24,937 nt of DNA from SURF-32 sp964648365 (GTDB taxonomy: Bacteria; Planctomycetota; Phycisphaerae; UBA1845): assembly GCA_964648365.1 (NCBI GenBank), contig CAZYLK010000084.1:1-24937 (forward strand), written 5' to 3'. The stretch's first letter is position 1. The number at the start of each line of letters is the position of its first letter. The translations under genes were made by a program, and so were the position numbers. Below the pieces are notes generated by a model. That model made no database searches, had not been told where the DNA came from, and worked only from the letters and a program-made list of their open reading frames with translations. Below are positions 1-8,011 of the stretch, piece after piece.

Positions 1-195
1 CCGCGTTGGCGTACACGGATCACGTCAGCTATGCTCCCCTCGCGCGGCTCGGTTCCGGACGCACTCCGGCCGTGCGTCGGGCCGGACATTCTGCCCCGAG
101 CGGCCGCGCGACTCTTGTCGGCCCGCTGGATCCTACCGCGGCGCCGGGCCGGGAATGATAGCAGGTTCGCAACCGCCCCGCACAGGAAAGACTCG

Positions 196-594
196 ATGAG
201 CGGCCCCATCAAGGCACCCAGCGCGATTCCGGCGATCCGCGTCGTCATGATGCCGAAGGACACCAACGCCGAGGGCACCATCTTCGGCGGGGTCATACTG
301 TCCCTCATCGACCAGGCCGCATTCGTCGAGGCAAGCCGACAGGCGCACCACCGATACGTCACCGTGTCGTTCCACGAAGTCGAGTTCCACAAGCCTGTCT
401 TCGTCGGCGACGTGCTGACGCTGTGGGCGCAAACCACGCGCATCGGCCGCACCTCGATCAAGATCCACGTCGGGGTGCTCGCCCAGCGCCGAACCCAGCC
501 GGACGTCGAAGTGGCCGTCACCGAGGCGGACGTAGTGTTCGTCGCGGTCGATGACACAGGCAACCCGATCGCGGTGCTGCCCGAGACGGTGTGA
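196..594 (+). CDS. Acyl-CoA thioesterase, hotdog fold, YciA-like
   Basis: The 132-residue product matches the single-hotdog acyl-CoA thioesterases related to YciA, cytoplasmic enzymes that hydrolyse acyl-CoA to free acid and CoA. Visible family features are the MPKDTNAEGTIFGG block (residues 19-32), followed by a helix carrying Asp39, which corresponds to the catalytic Asp of YciA-type enzymes, and the HKPVFVGDVL strand that lines the hotdog sheet. Length is close to that of the family. The frame stays open upstream to position 31, but the ATG at 196 is preferred: it has AGGAAAG six bases upstream, and homology begins only after it. The 195 bases before it show nothing else I can support. It stands alone before tRNA-Pro. 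Substrate chain length cannot be read from the sequence. Confidence 0.88.
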   Translation: MSGPIKAPSAIPAIRVVMMPKDTNAEGTIFGGVILSLIDQAAFVEASRQAHHRYVTVSFHEVEFHKPVFVGDVLTLWAQTTRIGRTSIKIHVGVLAQRRTQPDVEVAVTEADVVFVAVDDTGNPIAVLPETV

Positions 595-669
595 CCATCG
601 CGAAGCCCCGCCTTGCCTGAGAAGCCAAGATTTGGGACGATGTCCTCACGGTCGCCCGCGACGACCGAG

Positions 670-744
670 CGGGGCGTAGCTCAGCCTGGCTAGAGCGCCT
701 GCTTTGGGAGCAGGAGGCCGCAGGTTCAAATCCTGTCGCCCCGA
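670..744 (+). tRNA. tRNA-Pro (anticodon TGG)
   Basis: A full cloverleaf can be drawn. The acceptor arm CGGGGCG pairs with CGCCCCG and is followed by discriminator A. The D-arm is GCTC/GAGC, the anticodon stem CCTGC/GCAGG with loop TTTGGGA (anticodon TGG, proline), the variable loop AGGCC, and the T-arm GCAGG/CCTGT around TTCAAAT. The 3' CCA is not encoded. A decayed integrase N-terminus begins about 100 bases downstream, so the 3' half of this tRNA may once have served as an integration site. I see no duplicated 3' tRNA end in the window. Confidence 0.96.
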
Positions 745-815
745 GTCATATCTGCTTTTTTGACAGACGCTTACGCTGCGTCACCCTCCCGTCAGCTGCA
801 GCCGGATTCGTGGCA

Positions 816-839
816 CTACACTTTTGGCTACACTTTTGG
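816..839 (+). repeat. Perfect 12-bp tandem duplication before the integrase remnant
   Basis: CTACACTTTTGG occurs twice back to back (816-827 and 828-839). It lies immediately before the GGAGG-like ribosome binding site and ATG (849) of the integrase remnant. It could be a site bound by the recombinase or a regulator, or simply a slippage duplication. Confidence 0.8.
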
Positions 840-848
840 AGGTTGGCC

Positions 849-1160
849 ATGCCACGAAGTCGACCGGCGTCAAAGCCCGTTTCGTTCCACGGGGCGACCG
901 GACAGTTCTACACCACGCGAGGCGGGAAACGGGTCTGGCCTGGTACACCGACGAGGCCGAGGCGCTCGCGCACTGCCATCAGCTCGAACTGGGCGTCGAA
1001 CGTCCGCAGCCGCAACGGGCGGCGTACACGGCCGCAGCCGAGCGTCAGCGTCGCGGGCGACCCTCGGGCCGTACTCCAGGAGCGCAGCCGCCCGACCCGC
1101 GACGACGTTCAGTACATCGCCCACCCCGCTGCCAACTCCCGTGCGAACTCTGCTTCTTAG
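849..1160 (+). pseudogene. Tyrosine-recombinase (integrase) N-terminus, frameshifted remnant
   Basis: After GGAGG and an ATG at 849, the first 28 or so residues (SRPASKPVSFHGATGQFY, then GGKRVW) resemble the short N-terminal arm of planctomycete-type phage integrases, in which a small GQ-Y-R-GK-YLG sheet is followed by a helix. The matching helix, TDEAEALAHCHQLELGVE, is present but in the +1 frame, starting near 945. A single-base shift around 930-945 therefore separates the two halves. In neither frame is there a catalytic domain (no R...HxxR...Y) before the kinase gene. The position directly downstream of tRNA-Pro fits an integrase left behind after decay of an integrated element. Family recognition rests on a short stretch and is from memory. 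Bases 1161-1235 show nothing else. Sequencing error at the shift would not restore a full-length integrase. Confidence 0.55.
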
Positions 1161-1235
1161 ATCCGCCCGACTCTCGGCCGGTTGGCAGAGAGTGCGTGAT
1201 CGTGGCGTGGGGTGCGCCGTTCGGCGACGAGGTCG

Positions 1236-3977
1236 TCACCTGTCGTCCGACCGGATCAACGCCTCCGCTTCGCGGCGGAGCGTGTGGTATATCCACGCCT
1301 CGCGGTTGCCGGCGGCCTCGAGGCGCCAGTCGATGGATGCCACGGCTTCTGCGAAGATGCGGCGGGCCTCCCCGACTTGTCCCATCCGGCATGTCACCAT
1401 CGCGAGAATCAACTGCGGTGCGGGCGGGAGCGCGTGCAGCACGTCGCCTTGGAGCAGATTGGCCGCGGACTCGAACCTCCCCGAACGGTACTCGGACAGT
1501 GCCTTCGCGAGCAGAAAGTACGGGCGGGCCCATGGTGCGTACTGCGATGGGTCTGCACTGAGCGCGCGATCGATGAGCGCAGCGGCTTGCCGACGCTGTT
1601 CATCCGGAAGCGGCGCCAGCAGGCAAGCGCGGCCCGTGCGCTCGCAGAGGTGCGGGTCTGTCGCGGAGCCGAAGAACTCCAGCAGTTCGCTGCACGCCTG
1701 GCGATACTCGGCCTCGTCGCCAACAAAAAGGCAGAACTCCGCGTATCCATCGCGGACGTCGTGCGTCTGTGGGTCGGCGTCGATGGCCGCGCGCCACGGC
1801 GCCGCGGCCTCTGCGCCGCGGCCCAGGCCGATCAGCGCATGCCGATGCCCGGCCACAGCCGCCGTATTGTGAGGATCCAGCGCAAGGGCGTGCTCAAAGT
1901 GCTTCAGCGCCTCGCCTGGGCGAAAACGGTCGAGCAGGCCCACGCCGAGATTGACGCGCGCCCAGGTGTGGTTCGGATCGCTTTCGATGACGCGCTCAAA
2001 ATAGTGCATCGCCTCATCGCGGCGGCCCAGACTGCCAACGTATACGCCCAGGTTGAAGTGCGCGACGGACGCACGCGGGCGAACGGCCAGGGCCGCACGG
2101 CAGTAGCCGATCGCTGCTTCGACATTGCCGGCGCCATACAGATGTCCGAGTTCGAAGTTGACCCAGAAGTCGTTCGGGTACGCGCGTTGGACGCGTTCCA
2201 GGAACGCCGTCGGATCGCCGCCCAGCCGTCGCCAGCGCGTTCCCATCGCAACCATGATGTTGACCGGCTGATCCTCAACGACGGCGTCTGCCGCCAGGTT
2301 TTGCAGATGGTCCAAATCGGCCCAGTGATCCTGATCGCGAACGCGGTCGCGCCACGGATCGGGATCCACGGATCGGGCCACCGTCAGAATCCACGCACGC
2401 GGGTCGGCCGCAGCACAGGTCGCCCAGTCATCCAGCGCTGCGACGATCGCCTTCCGGATCGGCGAAGCCGCCAGTCGCGCCGCGACCTGCCGCGGATCTT
2501 CGTGAAGTTCACCCAGGCCTGATTCGCTGAATGTCGCTGCATACCGGCGACTCGTCGCGTCATAGTCGATGCCGCCGCCCTGCATGAACGCGCCGCGGCT
2601 CAGGCGGATGGAATCGAGGCGCTCGACGATGTCGATGTCGGCCTTGGCGCGTTCGATCTCGGCGCGGAGTTCCGCGGAGCCGGCGTCGGGTACTCTGTCC
2701 AGGATCGCGCGAGCCTCCGGGAACCTGCCTTCTTCCTGGATGCGGATGAGGAAGGCGAGGCGCTCCTTCCAGTGGGCCTCTTCGGTTCGGCGCTGAGCGG
2801 CCAGAGATATCTCCCGCATCACGAACGCGGCCGCGAGCGTGGAAAGTGCCATCGCGGTCACGATGAAAGCTGCCCCGGCCGGGTTGCGACGCATCCAGCG
2901 CAGCCCGCGCTCCAACCTCGACACCGGCCGCGCGTGAATCGGCCTCCCGTCCAGGAAACGGCGCAGATCATCGGACAGAGCCCCGGCCGATGAGTAGCGA
3001 TCCGCCGGTTCCTTTCGCAGACACTTGAGGCAGATCGTTTCGAGGTCGCGCGGTATTCGTGCATTGAGTCGGGACGGCGGTGCGGGGTATTCGTGAATGA
3101 CCTGACGCTGCGTTTCTGAAGCGGAATGCGCGCGGAACGGCGGGCGCCCCGTCAGCATCTCGTAGAGCATGGCGCCGAGCGCATAGATATCCACCGACGG
3201 GCAGAACGCCTCCACGTTGCCGGCTGCCTGCTCCGGCGCCATGTAGCTGGGCGTGCCGACGCGGGCTGCGGCGATGGTCAGACTCGGGTCACGCTCCAGC
3301 CGCCGCGCCAGGCCGAAGTCGCTGATTTTGGGGTTGCCGTTGGCGGACAGCAGTACGTTGGCAGGCTTCAAGTCGCGATGCACGATGCCACCGTCGTGGG
3401 CCGTCTGAACGGCGTCGGCCAGCGTGGCGATCATGGCGGCAGCCTCTCGGGCCGGCTGCGGCATGCCGGCCAGCGCCTGGGCCAGGTCGCCGCCTTCGAT
3501 GAACTCCATCGTGAAGTAGGGCCGGCCGTCGTACTCACCAACGTCGTACACCTGCATGATGTTGACGTGGCGCAAGGCGGCGACGGCCTCCGCCTCCTGC
3601 CGGAACCGGGCGCGTTCCGCAGCGCTCGCGTACGCACCGGAACGGAGCATCTTGATGGCGACCGGCCGCTTGAGCTTGAGGTGATGGGCTTTGTAGACAA
3701 CGCCGACGCCGCCGTGTCCGAGAATGCTGTCCACCCGGTAATCGGGAATGTCGGGCAGTTCGGCGTCATTTAGCAGCGACGGTCGTGTTCCGCCGCGATC
3801 GGCGGCGTTCGATGACGGAAACAACGCGCCAAGCTCCGCTTCCAGCGAACGGACGCGCATCAGCCGCGATCGAACTTCCGGCAGGAGGTCCGGCGCATCG
3901 CGACAGACTACTTCCGGCGGGTCGGAAGACTCCAGCGCTTGCTCCACCAGGTTCTGAATACGCGACTCGTCTCTCAT
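1236..3977 (-). CDS. Membrane Ser/Thr protein kinase with TPR repeats
   Basis: The 913-residue product is a Hanks-type kinase. The glycine-rich loop GHGGVGVVYKA lies at about residues 87-97, with ATP-binding Lys109 (VAIKM), HRDLKPAN at 200-207 (catalytic Asp202), DFG at 220-222 and the APEQ motif near 247. The C-lobe ends near 345. A single hydrophobic segment at about 366-388 should anchor the protein, leaving the kinase in the cytoplasm and the C-terminal half, which contains TPR-type helices at about 600-740, on the other side. I chose ATG 3977 because the longer start at 4055 would overlap the SDR gene; no clear Shine-Dalgarno is present. It is the last gene of an operon with an SDR and an ECF sigma factor. 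Sigma plus kinase-TPR neighbours are common in planctomycetes, suggesting that the kinase signals to the sigma factor. The target is unknown. Confidence 0.93.
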   Translation of the reverse strand: MRDESRIQNLVEQALESSDPPEVVCRDAPDLLPEVRSRLMRVRSLEAELGALFPSSNAADRGGTRPSLLNDAELPDIPDYRVDSILGHGGVGVVYKAHHLKLKRPVAIKMLRSGAYASAAERARFRQEAEAVAALRHVNIMQVYDVGEYDGRPYFTMEFIEGGDLAQALAGMPQPAREAAAMIATLADAVQTAHDGGIVHRDLKPANVLLSANGNPKISDFGLARRLERDPSLTIAAARVGTPSYMAPEQAAGNVEAFCPSVDIYALGAMLYEMLTGRPPFRAHSASETQRQVIHEYPAPPSRLNARIPRDLETICLKCLRKEPADRYSSAGALSDDLRRFLDGRPIHARPVSRLERGLRWMRRNPAGAAFIVTAMALSTLAAAFVMREISLAAQRRTEEAHWKERLAFLIRIQEEGRFPEARAILDRVPDAGSAELRAEIERAKADIDIVERLDSIRLSRGAFMQGGGIDYDATSRRYAATFSESGLGELHEDPRQVAARLAASPIRKAIVAALDDWATCAAADPRAWILTVARSVDPDPWRDRVRDQDHWADLDHLQNLAADAVVEDQPVNIMVAMGTRWRRLGGDPTAFLERVQRAYPNDFWVNFELGHLYGAGNVEAAIGYCRAALAVRPRASVAHFNLGVYVGSLGRRDEAMHYFERVIESDPNHTWARVNLGVGLLDRFRPGEALKHFEHALALDPHNTAAVAGHRHALIGLGRGAEAAAPWRAAIDADPQTHDVRDGYAEFCLFVGDEAEYRQACSELLEFFGSATDPHLCERTGRACLLAPLPDEQRRQAAALIDRALSADPSQYAPWARPYFLLAKALSEYRSGRFESAANLLQGDVLHALPPAPQLILAMVTCRMGQVGEARRIFAEAVASIDWRLEAAGNREAWIYHTLRREAEALIRSDDR

Positions 3978-4009
3978 GGAGGCTCGTGGTGCCCGGACCG
4001 CCGCCGCTT

Positions 4010-4771
4010 TCAGCGAAGCCCGCCGGTCAGGTACAGCGCCTCGCCAGTGACCCAACCGGAATCATCGGACGCCAGGAATACCACGGCCGGGGCGATGTCC
4101 TCGGGCGTAGCGATGCGCCCCAGCGGGGTCTGCGATTCCTGCTGCTTGCGAAACTCGCTCTCGTCGATGCCGGCGGCGCGGAAGCCCTCCGTATCGACCA
4201 TGCCCGGATTGACCGAGTTGACCCGGATGTTCCGCGGACCCAGTTCCGTCGCCAGGCATCGTGTGACCGCGTCCACGGCCGCCTTGGTGCCGCAGTAGAC
4301 GGCGCCGCCGGACAGGGCGAGTTTCCCCGCGACGGAGCCGACGTTCACAATCGTACCGCCCCCGCGACCGAACTGCTTGACGGCCTCCTGCGACGCGAGG
4401 ATCAGCCCAAGCACGTTGAGGTTGAACTGCCGGTGGAACAGCTCGGCCGTGACTTCCTCCAACGGCGCGAACTCATAGACGCCCGCGTTGTTCACGAGAA
4501 TGTCCACGCGGTCGAACGCCTGTTTTGTCTCCGCGAAGAGCCGCTGGATGTCGGCGGCATTCGAAACGTCTGCCTGTACGGCGACCGCCTTTCCCCCTTT
4601 GCCGACAATGTCTGCCACGACGCGATTGGCGCCATCCCTGCTGGCGGAGTAGTTGACCACGACGGCCGCGCCGGCATCGGCCAGATGCCGCGCGATCGAC
4701 GCGCCGATTCCCTTGGATGCGCCGGTCACGACGGCGACCCGTCCCGCGAGTTTCTGTACGTTGGTTTGCAT
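4010..4771 (-). CDS. SDR-family oxidoreductase (3-oxoacyl-ACP reductase-like)
   Basis: The 253-residue product is a classical short-chain dehydrogenase. The cofactor motif TGASKGIG is at residues 16-23, NNAG at 94-97, and the catalytic triad is Ser146, Tyr159 and Lys163. The C-terminal stretch WVTGEALYLTGG is the usual SDR tail. GAGGAAACCACC precedes the ATG and supports this start. It is the middle gene of a minus-strand operon, 26 bases after the ECF sigma stop and 32 bases before the kinase start. A metabolic gene between an ECF sigma factor and its kinase partner is unusual and may mean that it is co-regulated with them. The Asn41-Tyr-Ser context after the second beta strand suggests NADP(H) preference, but this is weak evidence. 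The substrate cannot be deduced. Confidence 0.93.
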   Translation of the reverse strand: MQTNVQKLAGRVAVVTGASKGIGASIARHLADAGAAVVVNYSASRDGANRVVADIVGKGGKAVAVQADVSNAADIQRLFAETKQAFDRVDILVNNAGVYEFAPLEEVTAELFHRQFNLNVLGLILASQEAVKQFGRGGGTIVNVGSVAGKLALSGGAVYCGTKAAVDAVTRCLATELGPRNIRVNSVNPGMVDTEGFRAAGIDESEFRKQQESQTPLGRIATPEDIAPAVVFLASDDSGWVTGEALYLTGGLR

Positions 4772-4797
4772 GGTGGTTTCCTCGGCTTCAAGCCGAA

Positions 4798-5412
4798 CTA
4801 TGCCTGTGCCGCCGGCCGCAGATCGCCAAGCTTCTCGGTGAGCAGCAACAGGCCGCGGTTCAGGCGGCGCTGGACCGTCTTGGCCGATACGTCCAGTACG
4901 GCGGCGGCCTCGGTTTGCGTCATGCCCTGAATACGCACCAGGTCGAACGCCTCCCGCTCGTCGTCGGGCAGCGTTTCGATGGCCTCCAGCAGCCGGCGGG
5001 CGACCGGGCTGATTGGCGAGCCGCTGCTCTCCGGGGCAGCGATGAACTCCTCGCGCAGCTCCACGGCCGCTGTCTGCTCATCTAAGCGTCGGGCCAGGTC
5101 ATTCAGCTCCCAGCGCATGTGCTGATTCGCCAGGGCGAAGAACTGCCGGACATTGCCGGGGCGAACCTTCCGCATCGCCTTGAGGAGCCGCTCGACGACG
5201 GCACTGAGCATTTCCTCCGCATCGAGGTTCAACGGGGGCCGCGTCAGCCGCGGGTAGCTTCGGTGCAGCAGCGTAGCGCACAGGAGGTGCAGCCGCTGCG
5301 ACGCCCGGGCGAGCAGGTCGCGCACCACAGGCTCAGCGGGCGAATCGCCGCGCACGGCGGCCAGGTCGTCCAGGTATCGCTGGATCGCAATTGTCGTCCG
5401 GTCCGGGTCCAT
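4798..5412 (-). CDS. ECF-type RNA polymerase sigma factor
   Basis: The 204-residue product has a sigma-70 region 2-like segment (about residues 40-115, including the LDAEEMLSAVVERLLKAMRK stretch) and a clear region 4 helix-turn-helix (about 145-195) with LPDDEREAFDLVRIQGMTQTEAAAVLDVSAKTV-type spacing. The arrangement matches the ECF sigma factors that planctomycetes pair with Ser/Thr kinases. No anti-sigma factor is adjacent; instead the operon continues with an SDR and a kinase-TPR. Phosphorylation by the kinase is therefore a plausible control, by inference. ATG 5412 has no Shine-Dalgarno, but a TAGAAT box sits 11 bases upstream, so the leader may be very short. It is divergent from the alpha/beta hydrolase at 5704. 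Confidence 0.9.
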   Translation of the reverse strand: MDPDRTTIAIQRYLDDLAAVRGDSPAEPVVRDLLARASQRLHLLCATLLHRSYPRLTRPPLNLDAEEMLSAVVERLLKAMRKVRPGNVRQFFALANQHMRWELNDLARRLDEQTAAVELREEFIAAPESSGSPISPVARRLLEAIETLPDDEREAFDLVRIQGMTQTEAAAVLDVSAKTVQRRLNRGLLLLTEKLGDLRPAAQA

Positions 5413-5423
5413 CGGCCGCGGTC

Positions 5424-5429
5424 ATTCTA
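5424..5429 (-). promoter_or_regulatory. Possible -10 box of the sigma-SDR-kinase operon
   Basis: TAGAAT on the minus strand (5 of 6 matches to TATAAT) ends 11 bases before the sigma factor ATG. No convincing -35 is seen 16-18 bases upstream (GTGTCG at best). If used, the 5' leader would be only a few bases, which fits the missing Shine-Dalgarno. The rest of the 290-bp divergent gap (5413-5703) shows no other feature I can support apart from the RBS of the hydrolase. Confidence 0.35.
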
Positions 5430-5703
5430 CCGGGCGTCGTCCAGGCCGACACGCGGTCGATCGGCGCTCTGTCGCGGGATCGCGATCGTCTATCGCGGCT
5501 CGAGACCCGCTCGCTGCTGCTCGTACGCATCAGCCGACGCCAAAGCCTTTGGCGCGCGCGCGGCGCATCCCCCTGGCCGCGGCGGTGTCCTGGGTCTACG
5601 CTCAGAGTTGTGGCGGCCGGAGAAACCCGCCTGCAAGCTGATCCAACCGGCCGAAGTACGGCCGCGATCGGTGACCCCTTCACCCATTCTGGAGGACTTG
5701 ATC

Positions 5704-6540
5704 ATGCCCACCATTACCGCCAAGGACGGAACGCAGATCTTCTACAAGGACTGGGGCCCGCGGGACGCGCAGCCGATCGTGTTTCACCATGGCTGGCCGC
5801 TCAGTTCCGACGACTGGGACGCTCAGATGCTGTTCTTCCTCGGCAAGGGCTATCGCGTCGTCGCCCACGACCGCCGCGGCCACGGCCGGTCGAGCCAGGT
5901 TGGCGACGGACACGACATGGACCACTACGCCGCCGACGTGGCCGCCGTCGTCGAGCATCTTGACCTGCGCAGCGCCGTCCACGTCGGGCACTCCACCGGC
6001 GGGGGCGAGGCCGCGCGGTACGTCGCACGACACGGCAAGGCGAGGGGGCGTGTGGCGAAACTGGTACTCATTGGCGCGGTCCCGCCGATCATGGTCAAAA
6101 CGCCGGCCAATCCGGGCGGCCTGCCCCTCGAAGTGTTTGACGGCTTCCGGGCGCAGCTTGCCGCCAACCGGGCTCAGTTTTACCTCGACGTCGCCAGCGG
6201 TCCGTTCTACGGCTACAACCGCCCGGGCGCGAAGCCGTCGCAGGGCGTGATTCAGAACTGGTGGCGGCAGGGCATGATGGGCGGCGCCAAGGCCCACTAC
6301 GACGGCATCAAGGCATTTTCGGAAACAGACTTCACCGACGACTTGAAAGCAATCGACGTACCCACGCTCGTGATGCACGGCGACGACGACCAGATCGTCC
6401 CGATCGACGACTCGGCACGACTGTCGGCCAGGTTGCTGAGGAAAGGGACGCTCAAGGTCTATTCCGGGTTCGACCACGGGATGTGTACGACGCACGCAGA
6501 GGTGATCAACCGGGATCTGCTGGGATTTATCGTAGAGTAA
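5704..6540 (+). CDS. Alpha/beta hydrolase, non-heme chloroperoxidase/arylesterase type
   Basis: The 278-residue product belongs to the cofactor-free haloperoxidase/arylesterase family. In these enzymes a Ser-Asp-His triad hydrolyses esters and, in vitro, forms peracids that oxidise halides. Visible features are the oxyanion-hole HHGWPLS at 28-34, the nucleophile elbow GHSTGG with Ser97, the acid at Asp229 within HGDDDQIVP, and His258 in FDHGM. Length matches the family (about 270-280). The ATG at 5704 has GGAGG about 9 bases upstream; the open frame upstream has no homology. It is monocistronic, divergent from the ECF sigma operon, and followed by a hairpin. The physiological substrate is unknown; esterase activity is more likely than halogenation. 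Confidence 0.93.
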   Translation: MPTITAKDGTQIFYKDWGPRDAQPIVFHHGWPLSSDDWDAQMLFFLGKGYRVVAHDRRGHGRSSQVGDGHDMDHYAADVAAVVEHLDLRSAVHVGHSTGGGEAARYVARHGKARGRVAKLVLIGAVPPIMVKTPANPGGLPLEVFDGFRAQLAANRAQFYLDVASGPFYGYNRPGAKPSQGVIQNWWRQGMMGGAKAHYDGIKAFSETDFTDDLKAIDVPTLVMHGDDDQIVPIDDSARLSARLLRKGTLKVYSGFDHGMCTTHAEVINRDLLGFIVE

Positions 6541-6548
6541 AGTGAATA

Positions 6549-6600
6549 AGCCTGCGCGATTGCGCGCCACTAGCCGAGCCGCAGGCTTCAGCCTGCGCGA
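6549..6600 (+). repeat. Palindromic hairpin with an extra copy of one arm, after the hydrolase
   Basis: CGCAGGCT (6580-6587) and AGCCTGCG (6590-6597) form an 8-bp perfect inverted repeat separated by two bases. A second copy of the right arm, AGCCTGCGCGA, lies upstream at 6549-6559, so the central CGCAGGCT can pair with either copy. No T-tract follows, so it is not a canonical terminator, though it may protect or end the hydrolase transcript. This type of short palindrome is common between genes in planctomycetes (from memory). The rest of 6541-6688 shows nothing else. Confidence 0.6.
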
Positions 6601-6688
6601 ATCCCCCGAATTGAAGCGGCTACGAATCGCGCACGCTGACTCAGGAGGCGCCGGCGAAGAGGCGATGGCTGAGTAAGGCTGCGCCCCA

Positions 6689-8011
6689 TCACTCCTCGAC
6701 CAGTGGAACCTCAGCGTTTCTCAACTGGTTTGAAACAACTGCGGTACTGACGTCGTAACAGGTCGCAAGGTCTCTGACTGTGTCGGGATCCGCGACTCCA
6801 TTCGTGCGATTCGCAAGCGCCGCCCGCGGCGCCAGCAGTTCCGCGGCGAACGCACGCGACGCCTGCTGGTCCCAGGTGAAGGCGCGGGTCACAAGACGCT
6901 CACTCTGGTGGCACGCGAACAGCGCGTGATAGATCCCACGTGCGTCAAGAAACCGCCGGCTGTCGCTTCGGGTGGGACGCGGGCCGGCGAGCACGATTTG
7001 ATCGGCGTCGGCCCAACCCACCAGGGCCTGGAGCGTCCTTCCCGGCGCGTCGTTGCGATCCTGTGCGGAGAACGAGCAGCCGCAGGCCGTGGCGGCCAAT
7101 TCGTCGACGGATACGATGGGCTCCCACGCCGAGGCCCCCGCCGCGCGACGCACCTCACTGGCCAGGTGATACGCGTGTCGCGCTGGCGAGCCACCGCGCA
7201 GCACATTCGAAATCGGGAGCCGGCGCCGGAGCGGGCCCACCGGGCAGAATGCATTGATTTCCGCAATCCACTTCCATTGCCCAATGACCGTATCAGGGTC
7301 GGCGGACTCCGTCAGATCGCGAATAAGGGGCCGGTCGGGGTCGGCCAGTTCCGTTTCCACCCATTCGGCCACCGTCGCACCGACCTGCGACGGGTCGTAG
7401 GGATCGAGGCCCAGGCGCCCGGCCGCGATGCAGTAGTTCGCTTCGTCTGCGTCTGCCCCACGCACGGCCTGCCAATTCTCGCGCAGAGCGATAACGCGCT
7501 CGTCGCATCGCCCTTCGAGGCGATCCAGGACGCTGTCGACAAACTCGGCAAGGGAGTCTCGTACGGTTGCTTCCTCCAGGACATCAGAGCCGGTATCGGT
7601 AAACTCGCCTGGCATATGGGGACACGCGCCCCGCTCGTCCGCCACCCACTGGGCGCGAATACCTCGCCCATCGTTGAAAATGTACAGTGACGGCAGGAGC
7701 AGTCCCGACTCCGCTGACCGGAGACAATGACGCTTGATCCAGGGAAGGTGAGCAAGCGACGATTGGGGAAGCTCGGCCGTGCGGAGGGGTTCGTGCAGAA
7801 GCATCCACCAATTGGAAACGACCCATTCCGCGATGGGAAACGCCGGCACATAGAGCAATGTCCGCTCGTCCTGAATCGACTTGTCCCAGACGCGCGTGAC
7901 GGTCCGCCCTCCGATGCGGATGCGCATTGCACACCACGTGCTGCGCTCGAGCGGGTCGGTCGCGGCCGGTTGGTCGACGGGGTCACACTCGATCGACAGG
8001 GATCTCGACAC
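6689..8011 (-). CDS. ImmA/IrrE-like (DUF955-type) protein without HExxH
   Basis: The 440-residue product has two parts. The N-terminal half (about residues 25-190; DERTLLYVPAFPIAEWVV, then NWWMLLHEPLR) resembles an uncharacterised domain I have seen fused to ImmA/IrrE modules. The C-terminal part (about 355-430) has the ImmA/IrrE layout, FAAELLAP followed by a small helix-turn-helix-like YDVSTAVVSNQL. The position of the zinc-binding HExxH reads ARGIYHALFACH, so the metal site appears lost. GTG 8011 is chosen: it has TGGAGG about 10 bases upstream and gives a 29-base overlap with the 145-aa gene, whereas the longer start runs far into that gene. The overlap indicates translational coupling. 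By family analogy, the pair could be a toxin-antitoxin, stress or defence module. Function is not established. Confidence 0.6.
   Translation of the reverse strand: MSRSLSIECDPVDQPAATDPLERSTWCAMRIRIGGRTVTRVWDKSIQDERTLLYVPAFPIAEWVVSNWWMLLHEPLRTAELPQSSLAHLPWIKRHCLRSAESGLLLPSLYIFNDGRGIRAQWVADERGACPHMPGEFTDTGSDVLEEATVRDSLAEFVDSVLDRLEGRCDERVIALRENWQAVRGADADEANYCIAAGRLGLDPYDPSQVGATVAEWVETELADPDRPLIRDLTESADPDTVIGQWKWIAEINAFCPVGPLRRRLPISNVLRGGSPARHAYHLASEVRRAAGASAWEPIVSVDELAATACGCSFSAQDRNDAPGRTLQALVGWADADQIVLAGPRPTRSDSRRFLDARGIYHALFACHQSERLVTRAFTWDQQASRAFAAELLAPRAALANRTNGVADPDTVRDLATCYDVSTAVVSNQLRNAEVPLVEE

Noticed and set aside
811..827. TGGCACTACACTTTTGG upstream of the integrase remnant as a sigma-54 promoter
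   Set aside because: The -12 GC is absent at the required spacing (TT instead), so it does not fit.
1212..2522. Long plus-strand open frame of 436 codons
   Set aside because: It is antisense to the kinase-TPR gene, whose frame has clear domain motifs. The plus-strand frame shows none and owes its length to high GC.
6908..6922. TGGCACGCGAACAGC on the plus strand, with GG-N10-GC spacing, as a second sigma-54 promoter
   Set aside because: It lies inside the ImmA/IrrE-like gene, antisense, with no plus-strand gene after it; the -12 half is poor. Most likely chance.
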